A stretch of 64,000 nt of DNA from Streptomyces morookaense (lineage in GTDB: Bacteria > Actinomycetota > Actinomycetes > Streptomycetales > Streptomycetaceae), in contig NZ_JABBXF010000043.1 in NCBI RefSeq assembly GCF_013030945.1, positions 1 through 64,000 on the forward strand. Reading direction: 5' to 3'. Both the position numbers and the translations under genes were made by a program. This document shows positions 8,591 to 17,583 of the stretch, in pieces. The first letter of the stretch is position 1. Each line of letters starts with the position of its first letter. Below the pieces are notes generated by a model. It saw only the letters and a list, made by a program, of their open reading frames with translations. It was not told the DNA's origin and searched no databases.

Positions 8591-8738
8591 GGCGCAGGTC
8601 CTTCCTTCGTGACTCCTGTGGGTCCCTCCATCCTGCCCTGAACGTCGATAAACCGGCCGTAAGAGGCCCCGTTCCGGATTGCCCGGCGGCCACAGGTTTC
8701 CCACCGGACCGGGGTGGGGAAGACGTCTGCACACCCGC

Positions 8739-8788
8739 GATCACGCTCCCCCGGGGTACGCGCGTACCCGGAAACCCCTCGCGTGATC
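8739..8788. promoter_or_regulatory. Nested inverted repeats upstream of cutR
   Basis: An inner perfect dyad GGGTACG-CG-CGTACCC (8754-8769) sits inside outer arms GATCACGC (8739-8746) and GCGTGATC (8781-8788). It lies between the divergent cutR and the 54-aa ORF, about 150-200 bp before the cutR start. It looks like a regulator-binding region; the binding protein is unknown. Confidence 0.5.
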
Positions 8789-8844
8789 GTTTCTGCCGTG
8801 GCACACCCCCGTGCCGCCGACCCACGACAAGGGGGCGCAGCACC

Positions 8845-9009
8845 ATGGACGCGTTCACCGCTGGCATTCTGCAGCGCATAGAGAACACCCGGACCGACCT
8901 CGACCGAGCCCGCCGCAGCGGTGACGACTTTCTCGCCGATGTCGAGGAGGCCGAACTGGCCGACCTCCACCGCCTGGCGGCGGAACACGGCGTACGAGTC
9001 AGCGCCTGA
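8845..9009 (+). CDS. Small conserved hypothetical protein (54 aa)
   Basis: The ORF begins MDAFTAGILQRIENTR and is predicted to be helical and highly charged, probably a short coiled coil (ENTRTDLDRARRSG, then ADVEEAELADLHRL). A purine-rich stretch with GGGGGCGC precedes the ATG, and a strong hairpin terminator follows the stop. I believe similar 50-60 aa proteins are common in Streptomyces, but no function is known. It is divergent from cutR. Confidence 0.7.
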   Translation: MDAFTAGILQRIENTRTDLDRARRSGDDFLADVEEAELADLHRLAAEHGVRVSA

Positions 9010-9020
9010 CCCATTGCGAA

Positions 9021-9070
9021 GGGGCGCCCCCGGTACCGCCGCCATGGCGGGGCCGGGGGCGCCCCCTTTT
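9021..9070 (+). terminator. Hairpin terminator after the 54-aa ORF
   Basis: Arms GGGGCGCCCCCGG (9021-9033) and CCGGGGGCGCCCC (9053-9065) are followed by CTTTT, a near-classical intrinsic terminator directly after the small ORF. Confidence 0.85.
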
Positions 9071-9083
9071 GATCTCGCCAAGA

Positions 9084-9120
9084 CCGCGCCCCGTCAGGGG
9101 CGCGGGGAACTGCGCGAGCA
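9084..9120. repeat. Streptomyces 3'-end repeat element, copy A
   Basis: CCGCGCCCC-GTCA-GGGGCGCGG (9084-9105) is followed by GGAACTGCGCGAGCAACC. A close copy lies at 31865-31905. Each lies just past the stop of a minus-strand gene, between converging genes. Confidence 0.65.
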
Positions 9121-9145
9121 ACCCCCACCGGCCCGCGGACGAGCG

Positions 9146-9970
9146 TCAGTCGTGCCAGGCCCCCAGCCCCTCCAGCCGCCCCTGCAGCACCTCGAACAGC
9201 CCCGGCGCAGCCGCAACGGTCAGCTCCCCCGACTCCGGGGCCCCGGGCCGACCGCCCGTCAGGGCACCGGCCTCCCGCGCAATGAGCGCGCCCGCCGCGA
9301 AGTCCCAGGGATTGAGCCCCCGTTCGTAGTACCCGTCCAGCCGGCCGCAGGCCACGTCGCACAGGTCGATCGCCGCCGACCCCCCGCGCCGGATGTCCCG
9401 CACCTCCGGCAGCAGCGTGCGCAGCACCTCCGCCTGCGCGGCCCGCCGCGCGGTGAGATACCCGAAGCCGGTGCCGATCAGCGCCTGGGCGAGCCCGCCC
9501 GCGGGCGCCGGCCGCACCTCCAGCCGCCGGTCCCCCGCGAAGGCGCCCCCGCCGCGCACGGCGTGGTACGTCTCGCCCCGCACCGGTGCGGCCACCACGC
9601 CCACGACCGCCTCGCCGTCGATCTCGGCGGCGATGGAGACGGCCCAGGAGGGCAGCCCGTACAGGTAGTTGACCGTGCCGTCGATCGGGTCGATCACCCA
9701 GCGCACCCCGCTGGTGCCCTCGGTGCTGGCGCCCTCCTCGCCCAGCAGCCCGTCGTGCGGGCGCCGCTCGGCCAGGAAGCCGGTGATGAGCTTCTCGGCG
9801 GCGATGTCCATCTCGGTGACGACATCGATGGGGCTGGTCTTGGTCGCGGCGACGCCCAGGTCGGCCGGGCGGCCGTCCCTGAGCAGGGTGCCGGCCCGGT
9901 CGGCCGCCTCCATGGCCACGGCGAGCAGCTCGGCCGTCAGTCCGGCTGCGTTCTCGGCGTTCTCGGTCAC
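9146..9970 (-). CDS. Inositol monophosphatase family protein
   Basis: This 274-aa Mg2+-dependent sugar-phosphate phosphatase-family protein carries the metal-binding motifs GEEGAS, WVIDPIDGTVNY and NPWDFAAG. It probably dephosphorylates inositol-1-phosphate or a related sugar phosphate (SuhB-like); the substrate cannot be read from sequence. The GTG at 9970 has a GGAG site, 14 bp after the ferrochelatase stop, so the two form an operon. The long open frame upstream is a shadow. Confidence 0.93.
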   Translation of the reverse strand: MTENAENAAGLTAELLAVAMEAADRAGTLLRDGRPADLGVAATKTSPIDVVTEMDIAAEKLITGFLAERRPHDGLLGEEGASTEGTSGVRWVIDPIDGTVNYLYGLPSWAVSIAAEIDGEAVVGVVAAPVRGETYHAVRGGGAFAGDRRLEVRPAPAGGLAQALIGTGFGYLTARRAAQAEVLRTLLPEVRDIRRGGSAAIDLCDVACGRLDGYYERGLNPWDFAAGALIAREAGALTGGRPGAPESGELTVAAAPGLFEVLQGRLEGLGAWHD

Positions 9971-9984
9971 GTGCGGGGTGCTCC

Positions 9985-11112
9985 TTACGCGTACGGGCTG
10001 TCGGCGCCGGCGGCGGCCGGGCGCGGGGCCCGGGCCGGGCAGCAGCCGACGGGACAGAGGTCGTGGGACGGGCCGAGCGCGCCCAGCGCGCACCGCTCCG
10101 GCCGCTCCCCGCGCTCGCTCGCGGCGCGCTCCAGCACCATCTCGCGCACGGCGGCGGCGAACCGCGGGTCGGCCCCGACCGTCGCCGCGCGTGCCACCGG
10201 CAGACCCAGCTCCTCCGCCTTGGCCATGGCCTCGGTGTCGAGGTCGTACTTGACCTCCATGTGGTCCGAGACGAAGCCGATGGGGACCATGACGACGGCC
10301 GGGGCGCCCTCGGCGTGCACGGCCTCCAGGTGGTCGCAGATGTCGGGCTCCAGCCAGGGGATGTGCGGGGCGCCGCTGCGCGACTGGTACACCAGCTCCC
10401 ACGGCCGCTCGGTGCCGGTGGCCTCGCGGACGGCGTCGGCGATCAGTCCTGCGACCTCCAGGTGCTGGGCGACGTAGGCCCCGCCGTCGCCGTGGGCCTC
10501 CACCGGGCCGGAGGCGTCGGCCGCGGCGGTGGGGATGGAGTGCGTCGTGAAGGCCAGCCGGGCCCCCGCCCGCACGCCCTGCGGCAGTTCCGCCAGGGCG
10601 GCGAGCGTGGCGTCCACCATCGGCTGCACGAAGCCCGGGTGGTTGAAGTAGTGCCGCAGCTTGTCGATGCGCGGCAGCGGCAGGCCCTCGGCCTCCAGGG
10701 CGGCCAGGGCGTCCGCCAGGTTCTCCCGGTACTGGCGGCAGCCGGAGTACGAGGCGTACGCGCTCGTGGCGAGCGTGAGCACCCGGCGGTGCCCGTCGGC
10801 CACCAGCTCGCGCAGGGTGTCGGTCAGGTAGGGCGCCCAGTTGCGGTTGCCCCAGTAGACCGGCAGGTCCGTCCCGTGCGCGGCGAACTCCTTGCGCAGG
10901 GCGGCCAGGAGCTCGCGGTTCTGGTCGTTGATCGGGCTGACGCCGCCGAAGAGGAAGTAGTGCTGCCCGACCTCCTTGAGCCGCTCGCGGGGGATGCCCC
11001 GGCCGCGCGTCACGTTCTCCAGGAACGGGACGACGTCGTCCGGGCCCTCGGGCCCGCCGAAGGAGAGCAGCAACAGGGCGTCGTACGGGGCATGGGCTGG
11101 CTGATCCGGCAT
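9985..11112 (-). CDS. hemH: Coproporphyrin ferrochelatase
   Basis: The enzyme inserts Fe2+ into a porphyrin; in actinobacteria the substrate is coproporphyrin III, in the coproporphyrin-dependent heme pathway (also called CpfC). The 375-aa product has LLLLSFGGPEGPDDV, the metal-site His in TTHSIPTA and the acidic helix SDHMEVKYDLD. The C-terminal tail carries four cysteines (RCALG, then LCPVGCCPA), consistent with the [2Fe-2S] cluster of actinobacterial enzymes. The ATG at 11112 was preferred over an open extension of 8 codons. Confidence 0.95.
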   Translation of the reverse strand: MPDQPAHAPYDALLLLSFGGPEGPDDVVPFLENVTRGRGIPRERLKEVGQHYFLFGGVSPINDQNRELLAALRKEFAAHGTDLPVYWGNRNWAPYLTDTLRELVADGHRRVLTLATSAYASYSGCRQYRENLADALAALEAEGLPLPRIDKLRHYFNHPGFVQPMVDATLAALAELPQGVRAGARLAFTTHSIPTAAADASGPVEAHGDGGAYVAQHLEVAGLIADAVREATGTERPWELVYQSRSGAPHIPWLEPDICDHLEAVHAEGAPAVVMVPIGFVSDHMEVKYDLDTEAMAKAEELGLPVARAATVGADPRFAAAVREMVLERAASERGERPERCALGALGPSHDLCPVGCCPARAPRPAAAGADSPYA

Positions 11113-11253
11113 GGTCCCGATCCTGCCACCCGGCACCGACAGCCGGGAAATGCCGTGCGTCGTACGGACGTCCGGTCGTAAGCTGTATCGGCCACCTACG
11201 CGCCTTACGGCACCCTCGTCACGTCCCTCTCGTCCACGTCAGCGGAGCCGGTC

Positions 11254-12549
11254 TTGTCCAGTCCCTACAGCGCGATATTCGCCGCCCCCGGTGCCAAGGG
11301 GTTCTCCGCGGCAGGCCTGCTCGGCCGCATGCCGCTGTCGATGCTGGGCATCGGTGTCGTGACCATGATCTCCCAGCTCACCGGGCGGTACGGGCTGGCC
11401 GGCGCGCTCTCCGCGACCCTGGCGCTGTCCGCCGCGCTCATGGGCCCGCAGGTCTCCCGGATGGTCGACCGGCACGGGCAGCGGCGCGTGCTGCGCCCGG
11501 CGACGCTGATCTCGCTGACCGCGGTCGCGGGACTGCTGGTGAGCGCTCAGCAGCGCTGGCCCGACTGGACGTTGTTCGTCTTCGCCGCGGGCGTCGGCTG
11601 CGTGCCGAGCGTGGGCTCGATGGTCCGGGCGCGGTGGGCGGCGATCTTCGCCGGGTCCCCGCGCGAGCTGCACACCGCCTACTCGGCCGAGTCCGTCGTC
11701 GACGAGGTGGTCTTCATCCTCGGGCCGATCCTGTCGATCGGGCTGTCCACGGCGTGGTTCCCGGAGGCCGGTCCGCTGCTCGCCGCCTGCTTCCTGGGCG
11801 CCGGGGTCTTCTGGCTGACCGCCCAGCGTGCCACCGAGCCCGTCCCGCACCCGCGCAGCGCGCACACCGGCGGCTCCGCGCTGCGCGCGCCGGGACTGCA
11901 AGTACTGGTGGCGGCCTTCGTGGCCACGGGTGCCCTGTTCGGCGCGATGGAGGTGGTGACCGTGGCCTTCGCCGACGCACAGGGGCACAAGGCCGCGTCG
12001 AGCCTCGTCCTCGCCGTCTACGCGCTGGGCTCCTGCCTGGCGGGTGCGGTCTTCGGGCTGCTGCATCTCAAGGGCGATCCCGCACGCCGCTGGGTACTGG
12101 GCGTGTGTGCCATGGCCGTGAGTATGATCCCCCTCCAACTGGTCGGGAACCTGCCGCTCCTGGCCGTGGCGCTCTTCGTCGCGGGCCTGTCCATCGCACC
12201 GACGATGGTGACCACGATGGCCCTCGTCGAGCAGCACGTACCGCGCGCGAAGCTGACCGAGGGCATGACGTGGACGAGCACCGGGCTCGCGGTCGGCGTG
12301 GCGCTCGGGTCGTCGGCCGCCGGATGGGTGGTGGACGCCGCGGGCGCCCGGGCGGGGTACGCGGTGCCCGGCGCGGCGGGTGTGCTCGCGGCGGCGGTCG
12401 CGTTCCTCGGATACCGTCGGCTGCGGCCGGCGCCGGAGCGGGCGGAGGCATCCGTGCCGCTGGCAAGGGGAGGGTCCGACGCGTATGACGGGAAAGACCG
12501 GCACCACCGCACCGAACAGAGCGACCACGACGAGCAGCACCTGGCGTAA
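11254..12549 (+). CDS. MFS transporter
   Basis: The 431-aa membrane protein has about a dozen hydrophobic segments and the loop motif MVDRHGQRRV between segments 2 and 3, typical of major facilitator efflux proteins. A cytoplasmic loop falls near residue 205. The substrate is unknown. The start is a TTG at 11254 with GGAG about 9 bases upstream. Its 3' end overlaps the following oxidase gene, so co-transcription is likely. It is divergent from hemH. Confidence 0.88.
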   Translation: MSSPYSAIFAAPGAKGFSAAGLLGRMPLSMLGIGVVTMISQLTGRYGLAGALSATLALSAALMGPQVSRMVDRHGQRRVLRPATLISLTAVAGLLVSAQQRWPDWTLFVFAAGVGCVPSVGSMVRARWAAIFAGSPRELHTAYSAESVVDEVVFILGPILSIGLSTAWFPEAGPLLAACFLGAGVFWLTAQRATEPVPHPRSAHTGGSALRAPGLQVLVAAFVATGALFGAMEVVTVAFADAQGHKAASSLVLAVYALGSCLAGAVFGLLHLKGDPARRWVLGVCAMAVSMIPLQLVGNLPLLAVALFVAGLSIAPTMVTTMALVEQHVPRAKLTEGMTWTSTGLAVGVALGSSAAGWVVDAAGARAGYAVPGAAGVLAAAVAFLGYRRLRPAPERAEASVPLARGGSDAYDGKDRHHRTEQSDHDEQHLA

Positions 12550-13828
12550 CTGGGCGGGAAATGTCACCGCCCGGCCCCGGCGGACCGTGGCTCCCGCGAC
12601 GGCCGAGGACGTGGCCGCGGCGGTCGCCTCGGCCGCCGCGGACGGGCTGCGGGTGAAAGCGGTCGGCAGCGGCCACTCGTTCACCACCGCGGCCGTCACC
12701 GACGGTCTGCTGATCCGCCCCGACCGGCTGACCGGCATCCGCGCCGTCGACCGTGTCGCAGGAACCGTCACGGTCGCCGCCGGCAGCACGCTCAGACAGC
12801 TCAATCAGACGCTGTCCACGCACGGCCTGTCGCTGACGAACATGGGCGACATCATGGAGCAGACCGTCTCCGGCGCCGTCAGCACCGGCACCCATGGCAC
12901 CGGCCGCGACTCCGCCGCCATCGCCGCCCAGATCCGGGCCCTGGAACTGGTGACCGTGGACGGCTCCGTGCTGACCTGCTCGGCGCAGGAGAACCCGGAC
13001 ATCTTCGCGGCGGCCCGCGTGGGCCTCGGCGCACTCGGCGTGATCACCGCGGTGACCTTCGCGGCGGAGCCGGAGTTCCTGCTGCGGGCGCAGGAGGAAC
13101 CGATGCCGTTCGGCCGGGTCACGGCGGAGTTCGGACAACTGACCGACGAGAACGAGCACTTCGAGTTCTTCTGGTTCCCGCACACCGAGAGCTGCATCAC
13201 CAAACGCAACAACCGCAGCGCGGGCCCTGCCGATCCGCTGGGCCGCATCGGTGCCTGGGTGGACGACGAGCTGCTCTCCAACGGGCTCTTCGCCGCCGCC
13301 TGCGCCCTCGGCCGGGCCGTCCCGGCGACGGTTCCGGGACTGGCGCGGATCAGCGGCAGCGCCCTGTCCGCCCGCAGCTACACGGACGTCCCCTACAAGG
13401 TCTTCACGAGCCCGCGCCGCGTCCGCTTCCTGGAGATGGAGTACGCACTGCCGCGCGAGGCGGCGATGACGGCGCTGCACGAGCTGCGGGCCGCGATCGA
13501 GCGGCTGCGGCTGCGCATCGGTTTCCCCGTCGAGGTCCGCACCGCCCCCGCCGACGACATCCCGCTGTCCACCGCCTCCGGCCGGGACACCGCCTACATC
13601 GCGGTCCACATGTACCGGGGCACTCCGCATCGCGCGTACTTCGCGGCCGCCGAGCGGATCATGACGGCCCACGGCGGGCGGCCGCACTGGGGGAAGCTGC
13701 ACACCCGGGACGCGGCCTATCTGGCGGAGGCCTATCCGCGCTTCGCGGAGTTCGCCGCGGTGCGGGACCGGCTGGACCCGCACCGCGTCTTCGGCAACGA
13801 CTACCTGCGGCGCGTCCTGGGCGACTGA
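12485..13828 (+). CDS. FAD-linked D-arabinono-1,4-lactone oxidase family protein
   Basis: This 447-aa flavin oxidase has an N-terminal FAD-binding half (VKAVGSGHSFTTAAVTDG, MGDIMEQTVSGAVSTGTHG) and a C-terminal ALO domain ending PHWGKLHT ... DPHRVFGNDYLRRVLGD. His64 in GSGHSF matches the residue that binds FAD covalently in aldonolactone and alditol oxidases. The reaction is probably oxidation of a sugar lactone or alditol with O2; the substrate is unknown. The ATG at 12485 lies 65 bp inside the MFS gene; later starts are possible because conservation seems to begin near TWRNWAGN. Confidence 0.9.
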   Translation: MTGKTGTTAPNRATTTSSTWRNWAGNVTARPRRTVAPATAEDVAAAVASAAADGLRVKAVGSGHSFTTAAVTDGLLIRPDRLTGIRAVDRVAGTVTVAAGSTLRQLNQTLSTHGLSLTNMGDIMEQTVSGAVSTGTHGTGRDSAAIAAQIRALELVTVDGSVLTCSAQENPDIFAAARVGLGALGVITAVTFAAEPEFLLRAQEEPMPFGRVTAEFGQLTDENEHFEFFWFPHTESCITKRNNRSAGPADPLGRIGAWVDDELLSNGLFAAACALGRAVPATVPGLARISGSALSARSYTDVPYKVFTSPRRVRFLEMEYALPREAAMTALHELRAAIERLRLRIGFPVEVRTAPADDIPLSTASGRDTAYIAVHMYRGTPHRAYFAAAERIMTAHGGRPHWGKLHTRDAAYLAEAYPRFAEFAAVRDRLDPHRVFGNDYLRRVLGD

Positions 13829-13847
13829 GCCCTGAGGCTCTACGGCC

Positions 13848-14801
13848 CTAGGAGACCGGGTTCGGGCTCGTGCCCGTTCCGGCCACCCCGGCCGCGGCGT
13901 TCTGCCCCTGGGCGGGCGGCGGGCTCGCGCCGCCCTGGCCGCCGCCGGTGCCCTGGCCGCCGGTCGTGCCGCCGCTCTTGCCGTCGTCGCCCTTGCCGCC
14001 GCCCTGGGAGCCGCTGGGGCCGGGGGTCGGCTGCTGCGGCGAGGGCGAGGAGCCGCCGGAGGACGGCGTGGGCGTCGGCCCCGGGCTCTGCTTGCCCGAA
14101 CCGCCGCCCTGCGGGGAGGCGTCGGGGGACGGTGTGCCGGCGCCCTGTCCGTCCTCGCCCGCGTCGTCCTGCGGACGGTGCTGGGACGGCTTCGACGGGC
14201 CCGGGTCCTGCTTCTTGGTGTCCGAACCCGGGTTGAAGATCCGGCTGACCGTGGTGCCGTCGCTGCCGTCCGCGGTGGAGCCCGAGACCAGCTCGACGGC
14301 GGTCACGGTGCCCATCGCCAGCACGAAGATCGCACCGGTGGCGAGCATCGTGCGCTTCCAGCCGCGCAGCCTGGTGCCGTGCGTTGTGCCGTCCGTGTAT
14401 TCCTCGGAGTAGTGATCGATGTACGCCGTGTCCTGCGCGCCGGGGCGCGCACCGGCGTGCGCCCCGGGCTGCGTCGCGTCGACCTGGCCGAGGAGCTGGG
14501 TGCGGTCGAGGTCCTGCCGGCCGTCCCGGGCCGGAACCTGCCGGGCCCTGGGCCTGGCGGCCTGGACCGTCGCCTCCCGCACCTGCTCGCCCGTACGTCT
14601 GAACACGTGCTGGAAGACCGTTCCACCAGTGGTGGCGACCACGCTGACGACACCGGCGCCGATCACCGTGCCATAGACGCCGAGCTTGCCCGCGAGCATG
14701 GCGGCCATGACCGCCGCAAGGGCGCTACCGGCCACCTGTGCGACGCTCAGGTCCAGCCGTTTGCCCTTGGCTTTTGCCTCACTTTCGGCTTTGTCGTCCA
14801 T
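13848..14801 (-). CDS. Membrane protein with Pro/Gly/Ser-rich extracellular tail
   Basis: The 317-aa protein begins MDDKAESEAKAKGKRLDLS and has one or two hydrophobic segments around residues 20-62, a linker with YIDHYSEEYTDG, a further membrane span near 151-172, and then about 140 low-complexity residues rich in Gly, Pro, Ser and Gln (repeats of GGGSG, SPSPQQP and GGQG). The tail probably extends into the cell wall. I do not recognise a family. It is divergent from sepH and converges closely with the oxidase gene. An AGAGG precedes the ATG. Confidence 0.8.
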   Translation of the reverse strand: MDDKAESEAKAKGKRLDLSVAQVAGSALAAVMAAMLAGKLGVYGTVIGAGVVSVVATTGGTVFQHVFRRTGEQVREATVQAARPRARQVPARDGRQDLDRTQLLGQVDATQPGAHAGARPGAQDTAYIDHYSEEYTDGTTHGTRLRGWKRTMLATGAIFVLAMGTVTAVELVSGSTADGSDGTTVSRIFNPGSDTKKQDPGPSKPSQHRPQDDAGEDGQGAGTPSPDASPQGGGSGKQSPGPTPTPSSGGSSPSPQQPTPGPSGSQGGGKGDDGKSGGTTGGQGTGGGQGGASPPPAQGQNAAAGVAGTGTSPNPVS

Positions 14802-15183
14802 CTCCCGCCTCTGTCGGTACTTTCATGCCGTCTTGCAGCTAGAAGGGACATTCGAGGGTAACGAACAGTTCCGAATCGGGCGATTGTGTGAACCTCGCCA
14901 CCTGCGGCAACGTCCTCCGGGGCGAGGGACACGCTCAACTCCCTTGAGGCACGAGAACTTCGCTGGCGCGCCGATCCACGCCCAGTGGCCCGAATGGAGT
15001 ACTGTGACGAGCCCTGGCCCCAATATCCCGTCCGGCTGCCCGGACCCAACGGGAGGGGGCCCGGGCGGCTCTCGCCCCGTCAACTCGGCAATGTTGTGGC
15101 AGGCTGCTACCCGGGCAGGCCACACTCGACTAGCGGAAGCAGCGACGCAGGTGACGTCGGCAGGCACCACCCGGGAGGTCCCC
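14802..15183. other. Divergent promoter region of sepH and the membrane-protein gene
   Basis: This is 382 bp without a credible gene. The sepH frame stays open through most of it, but composition and the known SepH start argue against coding. No clear -35/-10 pair or strong palindrome was found. Confidence 0.55.
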
Positions 15184-16203
15184 ATGCCCGAACTGCGTGT
15201 CGTGGCAGTCTCCAACGACGGCACACGTCTGGTGCTCAAGGCTGCGGACAGCACGGAGTACACGCTTCCCATCGACGAGCGGCTGCGCGCCGCCGTGCGG
15301 AACGACCGTGCTCGGCTGGGCCAGATCGAGATCGAGGTGGAGAGCCACCTCCGGCCCCGCGACATCCAGGCCCGCATCAGGGCCGGTGCGTCGGCGGAGG
15401 AGGTCGCCCAGCTCGCCGGCATCCCCGTGGAGCGGGTCCGGCGCTTCGAGGGCCCCGTGCTCGCCGAGCGCGCCTTCATGGCGGAGCGGGCCCGCAAGAC
15501 GCCGGTCCGCCGCCCCGGCGAGAGCACCGGGCCGCAGCTGGGCGAGACGGTCGCCGAGCGGCTGATCGTGCGCGGCGCCGACAAGGACACCGCGCAGTGG
15601 GACTCCTGGCGGCGCGACGACGGCACCTGGGAAGTGCTCCTCGTCTACCGCGCCTCCGGCGAGCCGCGCGCGGCGAGCTGGACGTACGACCCGCCGCGCC
15701 GGATCGTTCAGGCGCTGGACGACGAGGCGCGCGCGCTCATCGGCGAGGCCGAGGACACCCCCGAGCCGAGCTTCCCCTTCGTGCCGCGCATCGCACGGCT
15801 GCCGCGGGACCGGCCGCTGGACCGCCAGCCGGCATCCGCGTCGGACGCGGATGCCGGGGCCGCGCCGGAGGCTCCGCCGGAGAAGGAGCGGGACTCCCTG
15901 ACGAGCCTGCTCGAAGCGGTGCCCAGCTTCCGGGGCGACATGGTCGTTCCGGAGCCGCCGTCCGCCGCGCCCGAGCCGCCGGCGGACGAACCGGAGGCGG
16001 CGGAGCCGCCGGCCCCGGCGGCCAGTGCGGGGTCCGCCTATGCGGACGTGCTCATGCCGCGCTCCGTGGCCGGGCATCGTGAACGGCTCGTCGGCACCAC
16101 GGACCGCCAGGCCGAGGCGGACGGGGTCCGCCCCGGGCGCCGGGCGGCGGTGCCGAGCTGGGACGAGATCGTGTTCGGCACACGGCGCAAGAAACCGGAG
16201 TGA
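15184..16203 (+). CDS. sepH: SepH, FtsZ-binding septation protein (DUF3071)
   Basis: SepH binds FtsZ and promotes its assembly during vegetative and sporulation septation in Streptomyces. The 339-aa protein starts MPELRVVAVSNDGTRLVLK with the DUF3071 domain, has a helix-turn-helix-like segment (EEVAQLAGIPVERVRRFEG, about residues 73-92) and WDSWRRDDGTWEVLLVYR, then a long Pro/Glu/Ala-rich disordered part, and ends PSWDEIVFGTRRKKPE. The ATG at 15184 (after GGGAGG) was chosen over the open upstream frame. It is monocistronic, with a hairpin downstream. Confidence 0.95.
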   Translation: MPELRVVAVSNDGTRLVLKAADSTEYTLPIDERLRAAVRNDRARLGQIEIEVESHLRPRDIQARIRAGASAEEVAQLAGIPVERVRRFEGPVLAERAFMAERARKTPVRRPGESTGPQLGETVAERLIVRGADKDTAQWDSWRRDDGTWEVLLVYRASGEPRAASWTYDPPRRIVQALDDEARALIGEAEDTPEPSFPFVPRIARLPRDRPLDRQPASASDADAGAAPEAPPEKERDSLTSLLEAVPSFRGDMVVPEPPSAAPEPPADEPEAAEPPAPAASAGSAYADVLMPRSVAGHRERLVGTTDRQAEADGVRPGRRAAVPSWDEIVFGTRRKKPE

Positions 16204-16410
16204 CCTCCGGCCGGGTGGCCGATCCACGGGGCTGAGCCCGGCCGCTGCCGGTCCGGCACCACCGGGCTGAGCCGCGCGGAGAAGCAGGCGGGTGCCCCGC
16301 TGTGCCCATCGGCGGACGCCGGTTCGGCACCGCCGGGCAGGCCTGTCCGACTCCTCGCCGTTGCGGCGGATCAAAAGCGGGCAACCGACGCGGCGGAATC
16401 CGGCGGTGCC

Positions 16411-16445
16411 CAACCGGCCCCCGCCCGGTGGGCGGCAGCCGGTTG
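16411..16445. terminator. Long hairpin between sepH and the sulfurtransferase gene
   Basis: Outer arms CAACCGGC (16411-16418) and GCCGGTTG (16438-16445) enclose CCGCCC-GGT-GGGCGG (16421-16435). It lies 19 bp past the converging sulfurtransferase stop and can serve both strands. Confidence 0.65.
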
Positions 16446-16464
16446 GCGGCGCCGTCCCCGGCCC

Positions 16465-17301
16465 TCAGCCCCGTTCGGCCCCCGTCGAGACCGGCCGGCC
16501 CGCGGCCGACCACTCGCTCCAGGAGCCCACGTACAGCGCCGCCGGCACCCCGGCCACGGTCAGGGCCAGGAGTTCATGGGCGGCCGAGACGCCCGAGCCG
16601 CAGTAGACGCCGACCTCGGCGTCCGGGCCGGCGCCCAGCGCGGCGAAACGCGCGGCGAGTTCCGCCGCGGGGCGGAGACGCCCGTCCGCGGCCACGTTCT
16701 CCGTCGTCGGCGCCGAGACCGCGCCGGGGATGTGCCCGGCGACCGGGTCGACCGGCTCCACCTCGCCCCGGTACCGCTCCCCCGCCCGCGCGTCCAGCAG
16801 CACGCCCCGGCGTGCCAGCGCCGCCGCACCGTCCGCGTCGAGCACGGGCAGCGCCCCGGGCCGGGGCACGAAGTCGCCCTCCGGCACCACCGGGACCTCG
16901 GTCGTCAGCGCACCGCCGGCCGCGGTCCACGTGGCGACGCCGCCGTCGAGGACGCGGACGTCCGGGTGCCCCGCCCAGCGCAGCAGCCACCAGGCACGCG
17001 CCGCGGCCCACCCCTGGCCGCCGTCGTACACGACGACCGGCCGGTCCGCGGAGACCCCGGCCCGGCGCATGGCGGCACCGAACACCCCGAGATCCGGGAG
17101 CGGATGACGGCCCTGCGGCCCGGGAGGGCCCGCGAGTTCGGCGTCCAGGTCCACGAAGACGGCGCCGGGCAGGTGCCCGGCGCCGTACGCTTCGCGCCCC
17201 GCCGTCGCGGCGGTCAGTTCCCAGCGGATGTCCAGGAGCGTCGGCGGCCGCTCCCCCGCCGCCTCGTCCGCCCACCCGCTTGCCGTGATGATCGCATCCA
17301 T
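16465..17301 (-). CDS. Two-domain sulfurtransferase (thiosulfate/3-mercaptopyruvate type)
   Basis: This 278-aa protein has two rhodanese domains. The N-terminal domain is inactive, with Asp in VVVYDGGQGWAAARAWW. The C-terminal domain carries the catalytic Cys in VYCGSGVSAAHELLAL. The CGSGV(S/T)A loop fits 3-mercaptopyruvate or thiosulfate sulfurtransferases, which move sulfane sulfur to cyanide or thiols. The start is uncertain: ATG at 17301, or 9 bp upstream at 17310; neither has a strong ribosome site. Confidence 0.9.
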   Translation of the reverse strand: MDAIITASGWADEAAGERPPTLLDIRWELTAATAGREAYGAGHLPGAVFVDLDAELAGPPGPQGRHPLPDLGVFGAAMRRAGVSADRPVVVYDGGQGWAAARAWWLLRWAGHPDVRVLDGGVATWTAAGGALTTEVPVVPEGDFVPRPGALPVLDADGAAALARRGVLLDARAGERYRGEVEPVDPVAGHIPGAVSAPTTENVAADGRLRPAAELAARFAALGAGPDAEVGVYCGSGVSAAHELLALTVAGVPAALYVGSWSEWSAAGRPVSTGAERG

Positions 17302-17583
17302 GGCCACCATCCTGGCGCACCGGACCGGAGGTCTCTACGCCTCATGGCCCCCTGGCGGGACGGCGCCTGACGGACAGATACTGGACGGCAATGCCTCGGA
17401 AACGGAAGCGAAACGCGATTTCGGGCATTCTCCTGCGCGAACCCGTGACATTCGGCGCGGCCGGGGAGCGCGCCGCGACGGGTGGTGCAAGCATCTGGTC
17501 GGGCACCGTCCCGTACCACCCCCGCGAGCCGCGGACCGCCGCGGTCGCGCTGCCGCCGCGAATGGGCCGAGGAGAGAGTGACG

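Noticed and set aside
14686..15183. N-terminal extension of SepH
   Set aside because: No family similarity and no ribosome site; the known SepH start MPELRVV is at 15184.
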